DNA from: Adenophora triphylla var. japonica | Taxonomy: Eukaryota; Streptophyta; Magnoliopsida; Asterales; Campanulaceae | Reading direction: 5' to 3' | Length of the DNA stretch: 64,000 bases | Assembly: GCA_022495995.1 (NCBI GenBank) | Contig: JAFEMH010001351.1 | Span: 297,501 to 361,500, forward strand | Part shown: positions 1 to 12,600 of the stretch, piece by piece | Numbering within the stretch: position 1 is the first letter of the stretch | Layout: every line of letters starts with the position of its first letter | The notes under the pieces: model-generated | Databases searched by the model: none | What the model was told of the DNA's origin: nothing | What the model saw: the letters and a program-made list of their open reading frames with translations, nothing else | Position numbers and translations under genes: made by a program

Positions 1-839
1 TGCCGAGAAATCGGCCAATTTGCCCAATTTGCCTCGGTTTAATCTTCCAAACTTGTGATTTCAGCCTTATTTTTTCAGATTCCGGCGATAATTATGGTCT
101 CTAAAGCAGGCTCGGCTAGCAACGCCCTAGAAAATGTCGTTCTTGGCGGGCGACAATCACTCATACAGACACCGCCTGGGCAACCCCAAAACCCTAATCT
201 CCCACCCTTGGCCCCCACCAATGTCGTCGGAGTTCTTACCAAGGCCCAAGCGGCCGCCCTAGGTCAAGGAGGCAACGCTAACATACCCCAGGGCCAACTG
301 TCAACACGACTACACGACGTCGTGGTCAAGGAGCTAACGAAGTGCGACGGGAAATCCTTGCCGAGAACGACCACGCCGTTGCTCTCCCACTGGACGCCGT
401 GGAGCAGGCCACCCAGGAACCGAACATACTTCTGCAGATTGAGGCAGCTCGTTAGAGGATTTCCGCCCTCCACCAACAACAGCCCCAACAAAACCCACTG
501 GGGGTAACGAGGTGGTCAATCGCCCAACTGGTCAACAGGAGCAGGCTCAAAACGACCAACCAATTGAGCATGGATATTACCCACCAGATATCTCCTCGCG
601 GACAGTGCAAGTGAGGAGACCGAACGAGAAGGCAACGAAGTAATCTCACAGCAAAAAGGGCAGGCTCAACCACCCCCCACATGGAGGCCCACGAGCAGGA
701 TCGAGCAACCCACCACCTCCCCCTAACGGAAGGAGATCCCAGCAGAAGAGAACGTTCACCTGACGGACGAGCACCACCCATGGCCGACCCCGCCATTGCC
801 GATCTCCAAAAGAGGATGTTAGAAATGGAGGCAGGCAAG

Positions 840-1320
840 ACAAAGACGACCAAGAGAGGCAACCTCATGGACCCCTTCACTCCACGCATTAAGAACCATC
901 CCCCTCAGCATGATTTCAAACCCCTTGATTTGAAGAAGTACACGGGGGCACTGAATGCTCGCGATCACATACACACTTTCGAAGCAACTATGGCGTTAGT
1001 TACAGATGTCGCGCACATGCTCTGTAAGGCCTTTGTCAGTACCCTGAACGGGCTAGCCCAAGGATGGTTTCGCTCGTTGGAAGAAGGAAGTATTGACAGT
1101 TGGGACAAGTTATAAGAGAAATTCGTTGAAAATTTCTACACGTCAGACGCACACAAAAAATGACCTATCGACCTGGCAGTCATTAAACATGGAGAGCGTG
1201 AATATTTGATGGATTTATACACAAGATTCAGGAAGGTGGCCGACCATATAGAGGGAATCACTGATGAGATGATAGGGGTGTGTTTCCAGGCGGGGATGAG
1301 ATTGTCGCAGTTACAGTATT
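840..1320 (+). pseudogene. Gypsy gag (capsid-like) domain, broken
   Basis: The translation has the plant Ty3/Gypsy gag signature: a K-Y-x-G-A segment, then a helix-rich stretch with HIHTFEATMAL, then a W-F-x-S-L motif and WDKL. A stop follows WDKL near 1114, and another lies near 1162 in the continuation that reads EKFVENFYTS. Gag would form the particle core; this copy cannot make a full protein. Confidence 0.75.
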
Positions 1321-2070
1321 AATTCAGCCTTTGGCCGATGGGGACAAAAGGAGATCTTTGCGAGCGGGTGTTTAGAGTGGCCACAGCCAAGTTGGCCGAG
1401 AGAAAGGACAAAAGAGGAAGAGAGTCCGACAGAGATGACGAGCGGAAACGAGAACATATCACGTCCAGGAAAGAATAGGGTTCGAGGAACCAAATTCCGA
1501 GAACAAGTTCGTGAAGGCCCCACAGGACGGAGAGAGTACAACAGAGAAGACCGAGCACCACGTAGCAACATGATATACGACGACGAGCTCACTTCTTTAA
1601 CAAAGCCACGAGAGGAGATCATGAACCTGGTGGATCTGGCAGCTCTACAACCACTCCCTCGCGAGACAGTAGAGTCAAGGGAATGAGCAGGGAGATATTG
1701 CGCTTATCACAAGGATTATGGACACTCAACATAAAATTATTGGGTGTTGAAGAAGGTCATCCAACAGAAGGTAGACCGAGGAGAACTCGAACGCTTCATT
1801 GAACAGGATAACTGGAAGAGATATAGAGAGGAAGACCATGACCCTGACCCGAGGAGGAGACCAGACCGTATAACGAGGAAGGATCTGAACATAATTAAAG
1901 ATGAGATTCCGTCAATATCATCCTTAAAGAGATAATTTTTTGCCTTATGAAGGTGCCCACAGTTCTAGCATGGAATTCCGAATGCGAGGAGACAATTTCT
2001 TTCTCTCCAAACGAGCTCGCCTCTAGCCAAGTCGCTCGCGAGCAGCCATTGATCATAAAGGGTAGAATCG

Positions 2071-2385
2071 ATGATTGCAAGGCGAGGAGGATCCTCATTG
2101 ATACTGGGGGCATGTAATGATATCCTCTACTATAGAATGTTCAAGGAGATGGACCTACCTTATACTATGCTTACCCCCTATGCAGGAAAGTTTGAAGAAT
2201 TCACGAACCACAAAGTAACAGTAAGAGGAACGATCGAGATGATGGTCATGCTCGGTAAAGCCCCCTACCGAGCGGAGCATAAGGTGAACTTTATGGTCAT
2301 AGACATGAATAGTGATTATCACACTATTTTGGGGATTCCAAGTCGGGTCAAGTTTGGCAAACACAAAATAATCACGCAACGCACG
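2071..2385 (+). pseudogene. Gypsy retropepsin-like domain, broken
   Basis: This aspartic protease-like fragment begins near an I-D-T-G core but has a frameshift or stop just after it (around 2100-2117). It continues with the ILYY, LTPY and FTNH blocks and the MVID/ILGIP ending typical of plant Gypsy proteases. The flap and C-terminal beta strand are recognisable. Cleavage activity is not expected because the frame is interrupted at the active-site loop. Confidence 0.7.
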
Positions 2386-2960
2386 CTACTGGTGGCATGG
2401 TGGCCTCTCTTCCCCACCAACAAGTGAAATCTCACACACCAACTGGGATCGACTGTGTAAGAGGACGAGCAAAGGAGTTTCTGGAATATGTGATGGGACG
2501 GATGAAGACAAAGAGCAAGCTAGATGTTGAAATGCCGGGCGAGAGCATTACCATTTCAAAGTCGTTCAAGTCATGGCATAGCTCCAACATCTACATGGTC
2601 ATGAACGACGAAGGAGTCCATAGCAGGGCAGACGAGAATTGCTCTGCCGTCGAGCAAGATAGACGGGACACAACCGAGCAGGAGGATGTCAGAGAAAATC
2701 GAGGTTGAAACTCTACAATTATGAGATGGGCCCGAGCTGGAGACCGTTGATGAGCTAGAAAAAATCATAATAAACCCAGCATTTTTCGAGCAGAAAATTA
2801 AAATCTGCTCCTAATTGTCCGAGGAGGAGCGTAGGGAACTGATCAACCTCTTGAATGAGAGTCTTGACGTATTTGTTTGGCAAGTCGAAGACATGAGGGG
2901 TACTATGTTAGCAACGAATATAAGTTTAGGTATGAAATTAAACAAATCCAATAGTATATA

Positions 2961-3199
2961 CTCCCTCCGTCCCACAATAATATGCAAAAAGACACCTTTT
3001 GGGAGTTTCACAATAATCTGCAAAGTTCCAAAATGGAGATGAGACCCACTTGTTATACTCACAATAATTACACACTACACTAACTTCACTTTCTCTCTCC
3101 TATCCAACCATCTACACTCATAACACATCATCTTTTTCACCTTTTACCTTAATTCTTATGACAAGCAATTTTGTGCGTATTTCTTCGAGACAAAGGGAG
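2961..3199. mobile_element. Stowaway-like MITE (239 bp)
   Basis: Starts CTCCCTCCGTCCC and ends with the inverted counterpart ACAAAGGGAG, flanked on both sides by TA. The interior is non-coding and AT-rich. Short TIRs of this kind with a TA target duplication are the signature of Tc1/mariner-type plant MITEs. Confidence 0.85.
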
Positions 3200-3417
3200 T
3201 ATACTTTTGTTGGATTTTTTTCATCTCTTCGGTAGGAAAAGATTCTAATGTTAAGTATCGAATAACCGCCGGAACAAACATTAGCCCAACTGACTCAGTT
3301 TGGACTCACTACTTTTTAACTATCATGTTTTTTTTCTTTACTTTTTAACTACATGCCCTGCTGGATACCATACTTAAAAAAGAGTTGCTTTCTCAAATCC
3401 TTTACCATACTATACTA

Positions 3418-3657
3418 CTTCCTCTCTTTCTAAATAAATGTTCAAATTTAAAAACTCTTTATTCTAAAATGAATGTTTTTTTAGAAAAAGAAAATTATCC
3501 CTAAACACTTTTATCAAAAAAAAATTTATTTATTTTATTATTGTAAAACTAATTAATGTTTAGAAAGCAGATCATAAGAATATTTATGTCTTTATCAATG
3601 AAATATACTTTAAAAATGTTAATCAAATAAAATTTGAACATTTATTTAGAGACGGAA
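3418..3657. mobile_element. Degenerate Stowaway-like MITE
   Basis: The left end (CTTCCTCTCTTTCTAAATAAATG) pairs imperfectly with the right end (CATTTATTTAGAGACGGAA). The ends are about 240 bp apart and there is no coding content. It is an older copy of the CTCCCTCCGTCCC group; boundaries are approximate. Confidence 0.6.
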
Positions 3658-4432
3658 TACTAATTCTTGGCCAACTTGGTAAAGAAAAATTGGTGTTAAA
3701 AGGAAAAAAAAAAGTGACCTTTTCTTATTGTGTTTTCTTTTACAATATAGTAAAAGTTATTATTGAATGTGCTAATTTAAATAATGGCCGAAAGGCAATC
3801 ACATAAAAAGAATAACACAAAAGAATTGATGGGCCATCAATTTATGATTAAAAAGTCAATCTGAAACTAGTGTAATTTGTCCTTCATTGTTGTAGCTCTT
3901 GTTCTTCAGTTTAACCTTTTATTTTTAGGGTAAATTATAAAATAGTATGCTCAAATGTTTGTGCAATGGTATCAAAAGTGAAAAGACTATATAACCAATA
4001 AAATTATGGGATAATTACTAACTTACCCAATCAAAACGTATTTTACCCTAGTTTTCAAATAATTCAATGCACTCATTAGTGCGTTAGTGACAGAAATAGG
4101 CAATGTATTTTTGTATTTGTTATCAAATAACACAACGAACTTTTTTTAACGGCATCAGAAATCTAACGGGGATGCTGACGTGTCACTTGCACATCAGCAT
4201 CACATCAATGACACGTCACACATGGCTGTTGCTAGCGAACATGTTGCATCATATGAAGAAAAAAATTTGCAAAAGTACGTTGAATATATATTGTTCAATT
4301 GCCCATAATTTACACATTTAAAAGGAGATTCTAATCCATGTCATACTTATCATAGAAAATTGAGCATGTGTTACAATTAGCCTCAAATGAAAAGGAATTG
4401 TGATGGTTATAACTAATCGTCCATTTATTTTG

Positions 4433-4673
4433 ATATTTCCTCCGTTTCAAAATGAATAATTTTTTTCGTCTCAAAATGAATTACTTTCTAAAACTTCTTC
4501 TTTAAAAAATTTAGTCAATAAATAAGTTTTTGTTTTAAAAAATTCATAATTCATTACATATTTGTAAATTTAAATCCTTGAAAGTGATTATAATAAGAAT
4601 ATTAATGCATTTTGCTACTAAAAATTAACCTTTTAAATACAAAATAATCATTCGTTTATTTTAAGACGGAGAT
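4433..4673. mobile_element. Degenerate Stowaway-like MITE
   Basis: The left end TTTCCTCCGTTTCAAAATGAAT is mirrored by ATTTTAAGACGGAGATA at the right. The spacing is about 240 bp, with internal FTAAAA-rich non-coding sequence. Boundaries are approximate because the termini have diverged. Confidence 0.55.
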
Positions 4674-6754
4674 AATAAAAGTTTTTGAGTAGAATCCTTA
4701 TATTGGCGATAATAATCTCAAAATAGGTGTTGTGGGTATGGATAGCAGAATAGAAAATATTAGTGGGGTAGAAAATAATAATCGAGTTGATGTGAGTATA
4801 ATAAGTGAATGTCATTAAAAAAATATCAATGTCTCCGTTCAATTTAAACATTTTTTGGTCATATATTTTGAGACGAAGTGAATATAAAATTTTAATTTCT
4901 GAATATTGCAATGGAACACTAAATGGGATATATTTTTGTGACGGATCTACGGTAGCAGATGGAGGTGCAAATGCACTCGCTGAATTTTTGTACTTAAAAA
5001 GAATAAATTTGTATTTATACATTATATACTATTAATAATGCACTCACACAACAACAGATGTGTTATTTAGTCAAGTTGGTTAAAGAACAAATTGTAGAGA
5101 TGGAATATAGGGGGTTTGAATCACCTCAAAAAGACTGATTTTTCTTCACATCTAATTTTAACCCCATATTAGATTTTATTTCACTTCAAAATTTAAATAA
5201 TCTCCTAGATTAATTAATTACTTTAATTAATAGTCAATAATAAGTTAATCATGGTCTTTTTAAAATATTAAATTAATCATAATAGTTATCTTTTGATTTC
5301 TCTTCCCTTTTCGTAGTTCGATATATTTCTATTAATTAAAACATCGAATAATTATATTTTAATACGAACAAATATTAAAATTTTTGTATTTTAAATGGGT
5401 AAGGATAATTATAATTTGAAATTTTGTACAATTTGAAGATTTTAGTGTAATTTGTACATCCGCTAAATTAAAACTCTAAATTCACCACTGAAAAACTTAA
5501 TATACATTATTGAGATCCGATCTAACAGTTTTGCAATCTAAAATAAAACGGGGAGAGAGTGAGTATTCCGAAAAAGATACTCACTTCGCCCAAGAGATAC
5601 AAAAATAGGTGTTAGCACGAGTGAATATTGAAATAAGTGTTGTGAGTATAAAAAATGAAGCATGCAAGAGAAGTGAGATAAAAAAATATTAATTGAATAG
5701 TTGTGCCTTTTTGAATTTAATGAGTTTGGTTGGATGAGAATCACCAGAGCAGGGCAGGTGATGGTTAGCGCTGAAGTAAATACGGAATCAGGACCTGAAT
5801 TAATTTGGTTGGATTCGAGTGTGTGTGCAGAGACGTTATACAATTCGCACCCTTATTTGATATTGCTCCTCCATCCTCTATATTTTTATTTTCGGAGTTT
5901 CACTTATAAGTTTTTTAATCACTTTTTTTATCATTAAATTATATATTTTATAAGTTTTTATACAATAATATATTATATTGCAGTATTTAAAAATTATGAT
6001 ACAATATTATCAATATTATCTTGTGCCATAATCACCGGTTGTCGATCGCCACCTGATGCTTATCCACTGTCATGTTTACAAAATAATATATCATGATAAT
6101 ACAACATGAAAAAGGAATTTATAGGGTATTATGACATTTTTTAGAAATTATGAGTCATTCTCCCTTTTATCTTACTTTAGTACTCCTTGGTCATAATTTA
6201 TTTTGTTTGGTAATTTTTGACAAAAAAAAAAAATATTGATTAAAATTTCCTCGCACGAGAATTGTTGTTAAGATTCAATGAAAAATATCAATAAAAAAAA
6301 TCCTATTAATTTAAGTCGATATATAATAGGAAAATAGGTATTTTGATAAATTGCATTGATTTTTAAGTACAGTAACAAAAATAAATGTGACAAATATAAA
6401 TATGAATGTGATGAATATAATTAAGATTGTGAGGGACTAATTAATTAATATGAATAAATTTAACCAAAATTTATGTTGAAATAATTATAAATAATTATTT
6501 TTGTTAATATTCTAATCAATAATAATTTTAAAATTTCGTAAAAAACAAAATTGCAAAAAGAAATAAAATTTCTAGATATTTTTTGAAGTTGAATCATCAT
6601 CAAAATTATAGTGAGACCACCAAAAAATTCATACATCTTAAATATTATTAATGATTTTTTAATTGGTATAGGAGTATATTTTATTATACATGCAAACACC
6701 ATAACCATTGATAATCCGTCAATATTGGTTGCGTAATCTTTTCATGTATATTTA

Positions 6755-7029
6755 CTCCCTCTGTCCCATAAGTCTTAAGAAAACTTTCTATTTTGGGCGT
6801 CCCATAACTCTTAAGAAATTTACTATTCCCTCCACTCATTCTCTCTCCTACATTATTTTAATACTCACAACACATTATAATTTACTATTCCCTCCACTCA
6901 TTCTCTCTCCTATTTAATTTTTCACACTCACAACACTTCTTCCACTCATTCTCTCTCCTAATACTATAATAATATTCCTTAATTCCCGCGCAAAATGGAA
7001 TCTTCTTAAGCTCTATGGGACGGAGGGAG
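6755..7029. mobile_element. Stowaway-like MITE (275 bp)
   Basis: Begins CTCCCTCTGTCCCATAAG and ends CTATGGGACGGAGGGAG, a good inverted pair, between TA dinucleotides at 6753-6754 and 7030-7031. A pyrimidine-rich block containing CCCTCCACTCATTCTCTCTC is internally duplicated around 6828-6955. Confidence 0.85.
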
Positions 7030-7942
7030 TATGTTTGTGTGATTATACTTAATAAAAATACTAATTTTAGTATTATGCACTCCTTTTTATGTTATGTTTA
7101 ATTATTTTCTGTAAATAAAGGAAGAGAAGTTTTTATTAACAAATTTAAATGCAATTTCATTTTAAGGGCCCTAAAAAATCTTCTAATTAAATTAGAAATA
7201 TCCCTTATCAACTAATAAACTTCCTTGTCAATAACAAATATTATAATTTATTTTTTCTTAATTCCGGACCTTTTTTTAAATTAAAAAAAATGAGCTGATA
7301 AAAAAACATGAATTAATTTATGTTTTTAGGTTGACAACTTAACGCGAAAGTATTTATAATAACGGTATATTTTGAATTTCAAATGCAATATTAGGGACCG
7401 TGAGGTCCTCAGTTCTTCATTCTCTTTTCTCTCTTCTTTTCGGTTCGACCGAGATAGATTTGGCAAATCGTGTATCCCACCTAATTTGAAAACACCCTGT
7501 CTATCAAACACCAAATAGAATAACCAAAATTTGACCGTTGTTGCATCTCACTATAACAAAAATATACTGAAATCTCACTATAACAAAAATATACTGAAGT
7601 GGTTCCATTTTCCCAATAACGAAAGTAATCTTATACTCCAAAATAGGTTTCAACGAAATAATTTAATTTACTTTGACCATAATACAAATATACGGCACAA
7701 ATAAGTAAAATATTTTACTCCTTTCAAAGGAAATGATCAAAAACTTGTAAAAAACGCATTTTTTTAAGCTTAACAAAAAACGTGTTTTTCACCCGTCGCG
7801 CTCGGTCCCTTTCTCTCTCTCTTCTTCTTCATCTACAAATCTGATCGGATTGCTGAATTAAACTATTATCATACATATTTTTGCTGATTATATGGATTAT
7901 GGTGGTCCTTAATTTCTAACCGATGTTCATATTCTGGTCGAT

Positions 7943-8120
7943 TTGTTCATCTCGGAGAAGTCTCCAAAGGGCCTCGCCGGCGGAAGCCAACTTCGATTCA
8001 CAAATTCCTGCGGCGATATCATCTTCAAATTCGACCTAAAAAGATCTCAATATGACCAACCGAACAAGCGTCTCCTCCTTGATGCGTCCTCCGGCAATCC
8101 CCTCGTTTCAATTGTTCGTA
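7943..8120 (+). pseudogene. LURP-one-related (Tubby C2-like) fragment
   Basis: About 60 codons resemble the N-terminal part of plant LURP-one-related proteins: an RFTNSCGDIIFKFD block followed by NKRLLLDASSGNPLVSI, matching the family pattern of a (D/N)xxGxxxFK strand, a short loop and (R)xLLDxxGxP. The fragment lies between the ends of a Mutator-like element, so it is most simply a captured piece of a host gene rather than a gene in its own right. The rest of the family's roughly 200 residues is missing. The family call is made by eye. Confidence 0.5.
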
Positions 8121-8244
8121 TCCAAATTAGTACCACTTTTCCGGCCATTCATTAATTTTTGAATTCATATGCTTCATCTACAAATTGGCGAAGGCACTTA
8201 CTGTTGTCCCCCTTTTCCATATAAAATGTACCAGTGCTAGGGAT

Positions 8245-8720
8245 TTTGAATGTCAGTGTATATGTATTTGAGTGCCAGTGCATGTGTTTATGAGTGCCAA
8301 TGCTTGTGTTTTTGAGAGCCAGCAAAAATGATTACCAGTGTTTTTGAGTGCCAGTGTATGTATTTTTGAGTGCCAGTGCATGTGTTTTTGAATGCCAGTG
8401 CTTGTGTTTTTGAGAGCCAAAGAAAATGTTAGTGTAATAAAGTGTCGGTGTTGTGTAACAGAGCGCTGTGAAGAGTGCCGGTTCATGTATATAAAAGTGC
8501 TCGTGTAAAAGCGTCGGTGCCGGTTTAACAAAGTGCCGGTGCTGGCACTTTGTTAAACTGGTACTGACACTTTTTTCACTGGCACTTTGTTACACATGCA
8601 CTGGAACTTTGTCACACTGGCACTTTGTTAAACTGGAACTGGCACAAACGGGGAATTGTCACACTGGCACTTTATTAAACTGGAACTGGCACAAACGGGA
8701 AAATACAAAACACGTTTTTT
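8245..8720. repeat. GTGCCAGTG minisatellite inside MULE copy 1
   Basis: Irregular direct repeats built on GTGCCAGTG plus a variable T-rich spacer (TGTGTTTTTGA and similar), with units of about 20-30 bp. The motif flips to the opposite orientation (ACTGGCACTTTGTTA) after about 8540, so the array itself is an inverted structure. Minus-strand ORFs here only mirror the repeat. Confidence 0.75.
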
Positions 8721-8910
8721 TTAAGTGCCAGAAAAAACGTGTTTTTTATAAGAACAACTCAAGGAAATGACCATTTTTCATTTTGGAAAAATATTTCAAA
8801 GCAAATTTTGGAGAATTTTTAAAAAGTCATCTTTTTTTCTTTTTTTTAATTTTAGTAACTAATATTGGAGACAGTCTTTGTTATGTACAACTTTTAGTTT
8901 ATAAAGTATA

Positions 8911-9208
8911 CTCCCTCCGTCCCAATCTAAATGTCCTAAAATGGGCTCGGCGAGGGAATTAAGGAAAGTGAGATAGGAAAGAGAAAAAGTTTAAATGTTG
9001 TGAGTATGAAAAATTAAATAGGAGAGAAAATGAGTGGGAGGAATAGTTAGAAAAGAGAATGTTCTGAGTGTAAAAGTAAAGTAGGAGAGAGAATGAGTGA
9101 GGTAGGAAGAGTATAAAAATAATAAAAAGTTTTCATTTTGGGATTGAGACATTTTAAGTGGGATGCCCAAAAAGGAAAGTTGAGACGTTTAGATTGGGAG
9201 GGAGGTAG
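8911..9208. mobile_element. Stowaway-like MITE (298 bp) upstream of NAT gene
   Basis: Starts CTCCCTCCGTCCCAATC and ends GATTGGGAGGGAGGTAG, flanked by TA on both sides. It lies about 490 bp upstream of the NAT start codon and could therefore sit in the promoter. Confidence 0.85.
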
Positions 9209-9699
9209 TATGATGTAATATCAAATCCCAAGAAAATTCTTTTTTTTTTTTAAAAAGGCGAGAATAATAATACGAATACCCAATTTAATTAATAACCAAA
9301 AAAAGTACAAAATCCAGACATAACTTACACAGTACCAACGGTAACATCAGAAAGGGCAATTTCGTAACACCAAAAAAGTTAACGGAAACCACTTCAAAAA
9401 GCCCTCCCATCCACACACACACACACAGTAAACACTTTGGAGAGTGGGCGGCAATTGCTCTTCTTTACACTCTCAATCTCTCACTCTCAACTTTAGCTTT
9501 AAGCTTTTCGACATCTTCATTTGATTCTTCTTTAGCTTTTCCTTTTTGGGTTTTCTTGACTCTTTCTCATACACCTCCTTGATTGATTCTCAATCTTAAT
9601 CTAGTCAATTATTCAGTAGATAGATACCCTTTTCGATTTCGAGTAATTCGAGGTGAAAGAAGAAGAAGATTTGTAAGATTTAAGGTTTTTGATTCAGAA
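9209..9699 (+). promoter_or_regulatory. NAT gene upstream region and pyrimidine-rich 5' leader
   Basis: The 490 bp before the NAT start hold a short CA repeat (about 9412-9427) and then a CT-rich stretch (about 9450-9600) typical of plant 5' leaders. No clear TATA box can be assigned. The transcription start is unknown; the regulatory role is inferred from position only. Confidence 0.35.
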
Positions 9700-12600
9700 A
9701 TGGCGGCGGAAGCTCCAAAACCTGAAGAGATAAGTCATCCTCCAATGGACCAACTTCAAGGCTTGGAGTACTGTATTGACTCCAATCCTTCTTGGGGTAT
9801 GTTATGTCCATTTCTTTTTCTTTTTTTCTTTTTTTTTTTTTTTTTTTTTGCTTAATCTTATCTCTTAGAACTCGAAAGATCGTTCTTTTTTATTTTTCAG
9901 AAAACCCATTTTTTTTAAAATTCAATTTATTTCCTCTAATAGATAGTTCAATTTATTTTTATTTTTGGTGGTTAAACAGGGGAGTCAATTGCTCTAGGGT
10001 TCCAACATTACATCTTGGCATTAGGCACTGCAGTGATGATTCCTACATTTCTTGTTCCTTTGATGGGTGGAACTGATGTAAGTCGTTTATGGATACATCC
10101 AAATTTGTTTTTATTCATGGATTCTGTCAATCTAGGAAATTTGTTATTTTTTATTTTAATTTATTTTATCACCACTTTCTTAATTTATTTTATCAAAATC
10201 TATGGAACTTAGAGGATGAATTACTTGTTGCATCTAATTTTTACTAAAAGTAATCATTTTTACAAAATTACTTGTTGCATCTAATTTTTTTATATATATA
10301 AGGTAAATTGAAAATCCATGTGAATTCCAACTCGTAACGGAAAGTAGGGACTTTTTAGAGTAATTTGTAGTTATGACACAATGGGGCTTGTTATGTTGAC
10401 ATGATTTTTGTTTTGATTTTGTTGTGGTGGCAGGGTGATAAGGTTAGAGTAGTACAAACAATGCTTTTTGTAGGAGGGATTAATACATTTTTACAGACAC
10501 TATTCGGAACTCGATTACCAGCTGTAATCGGAGGATCTTGGGCGTTCATGGTACCCATTATTTCCATTATTCATGACCCATCTTTGGCCCGAATTGATGA
10601 CCCTCATATGGTAAGCATGACTCTTTTATCTCCACAATGTTTATTTGCCTTCTCTTGTACCAAAATTTGTTGGTTTCATATTTGTGTGTGGAAAATAAAT
10701 AAATTACATTGAATAGCTATTGAAATATGCAATTTGAAGTTGGGAGCTAAACACGCGGGCAACATTATTTTTCTTTGATCATTGTATGAATTTATGAAGT
10801 TCAATAGGAAATGTCACTGCCAACAAGAGGAGATTACCTGGATAGGAACATCTCCACAGGTTTCCTTTGGAAGTCGTAAATTGTTACTCCCTCCGTCCCA
10901 AAATGAATGCCCAAAAATGTCCAGATTTACTCGTTGCAAGAGCAAATTTGTGTTGGGGTATCAACCCAAGTCCCACATCGGCAATTGAAAGAAGAATTGC
11001 CTAATATATAAAGGTGTCCACCCACTTCATTAGTATGAGGCCTTTTGGGAGTTGACCCAGGAGCAAATCCGTGCGGGCTGGGCCCAAAGCGGACAATATC
11101 ATACTAATGTGGAGTGGTGAGGATGGTCGCGGTCCCAACAACTGGTATCAGAGCCGTGGTTAGCGGATGGGCGCGACGTAGTGGACCGTGTGTGGATGAT
11201 GTGGAATTTCCTCTAGTGGTGTGACCTCGCGAATGGAGCACTGGTCCTTGGTTTGAGGGGAGGATTGTTGTGGTATCAACCCAAGTCCCACATCGGCAAT
11301 TGAAAGAAGAATTGCCTAATATATAAAGGTGTCCACCCACTTCATTAGTATGAGGCCTTTTGGGAGTTGACCCAAGAGCAAATCCGTGAGGGCTGGGCCC
11401 AAAGCGGACAATATCATACTAATGTGGAGTGGTGAGGATGGTCGCGGTCCCATCAATTTGAAATTTTTCGGACATTCATTTTGGGACGGAGGGAGTAGCT
11501 ACAACTTAGAATGTCAAGTTCTTTGCTGAAGTTTATGATGCCATCAGAAAGGTGTTGTTGTTAGAATGTTTATAAGAGAAGGTCACACTTTCTTACTCTA
11601 GATCATTCATGGTCAATCTATTTCCACCTCCAGAGATTTCTCAATACCATGAGAGCAATACAAGGGGCTCTCATTGTGGCGTCAAGCGTGCAAATTATTT
11701 TGGGTTACAGTCAGCTTTGGGCTATTTGTTCCAGGTGAATATAACATTCATACAAAATGCTTTTTATAGCTGCTTGTCAAGTGTGCTATGAATAAAACAG
11801 TCACATTTTGATTTCAGGTTCTTCAGTCCAGTTGGAATGGTTCCAGTAATTTCATTGGTGGGATTTGGCCTCTTTGATAGAGGATTTCCAGTGGTACGTT
11901 CACCTTTTCAATCGTGAATCTGTATTTTTAGTTGTTTTTTCTTACTAAACTGTTGATTCATTAAATTGTTCAACAGGTTGGACGATGCGTGGAGATTGGC
12001 ATTCCAATGCTCATCTTATTTGTTGCATTTTCCCAGGTGCTTAAATATCATTTTCTTAGATTGTGGTTTTTTTTTTCCTTGTATTTTGGATTTTCTTAAA
12101 ACAATTTTAGAGTTCTTTCATCTCATTTGTTTGTCCTGCTTGGTTGTTTTTGGTGTGCAGTACTTGAAACAATTTCAGGCAAAGCAACTGCCAGTGCTGG
12201 AAAGATTTGCTCTTCTTCTGACGATTGCTGTGATATGGGCATATGCACACCTTCTGACAGCCAGTGGTGCATATAAACATCGTCCAGATGAAACCCAAAT
12301 GCACTGTCGTACTGACAAAGCCAACCTCATTTCCTCAGCACCATGGTAACAATCACTGTGTTTGTGTGTGTTTGCGCGTGTATTTGATTAAAATCTTGTT
12401 AATTTTTTGAACCAATCACTATGCAGGATTAAAATCCCATACCCACTTCAATGGGGTGCACCAACTTTTGATGCTGGTCATTCTTTTGGGATGATGGCTG
12501 CTGTTTTTGTCTCCCTCATTGAGGTATGGAGCTCATGAAAACTTGGTACTCCTTCCATAATTGAGTGACTGTTTGATTTTGTGGGCGTTTTGAAACTTTT

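Larger units (their letters stand above)
1..2930 (+). mobile_element. Decayed Ty3/Gypsy gag-protease region
   Basis: Remnant of the 5' coding half of a plant Gypsy element, cut by the left window edge. The order is a low-complexity gag N-terminus, a retrotransposon gag domain (about 840-1320), a YCxYHxxxGHxT zinc-binding-like motif with a KVDRGELE tail (about 1690-1800), a retropepsin-like domain (about 2071-2385) and the linker that normally leads to reverse transcriptase (2815-2897). The reading frame is broken by several stops and frameshifts and no reverse transcriptase follows, so it is a fossil. A MITE sits just past its end. The same domain order reappears on the minus strand at 54.4-59.8 kb, so the two probably belong to related Tat/Ogre-like families; that lineage assignment is inferred. 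Confidence 0.8.
3202..6752. other. AT-rich intergenic spacer
   Basis: No credible gene. Short ORFs here have no recognisable domains and lie in very AT-rich sequence. Two degenerate MITE-like insertions (3418-3657 and 4433-4673) are listed separately. The remainder may be old repeat debris, but I see no further structure that I can name. Confidence 0.6.
7737..8761. mobile_element. Mutator-like non-autonomous element (Pack-MULE-like), copy 1
   Basis: The element is bounded by a repeat of AGGAAATGA (7728-7736 and 8762-8770), a 9-bp duplication as made by Mutator-like transposases. The ends are imperfect inverted repeats: the left starts TCAAAAACTTGTAAAAAACGC, and the reverse complement of the right end contains TTCTTATAAAAAACACG. 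A second pair of AAAAAACGTGTTTT motifs lies just inside each end. The interior holds a LURP-one-like gene fragment and a GTGCCAGTG-rich minisatellite, and there is no transposase. A related element in opposite orientation lies at 40079-41223 and shares the ends and the minisatellite but not the cargo. Confidence 0.7.

Noticed and set aside
8253..8531. Minus-strand open frame with repeated HxHW motifs
   Set aside because: It mirrors the GTGCCAGTG minisatellite within the MULE-like element.
8245..8720. CRISPR-like alternation of repeat and spacer
   Set aside because: Plant nuclear context; repeats are irregular, change orientation and sit inside a transposon.
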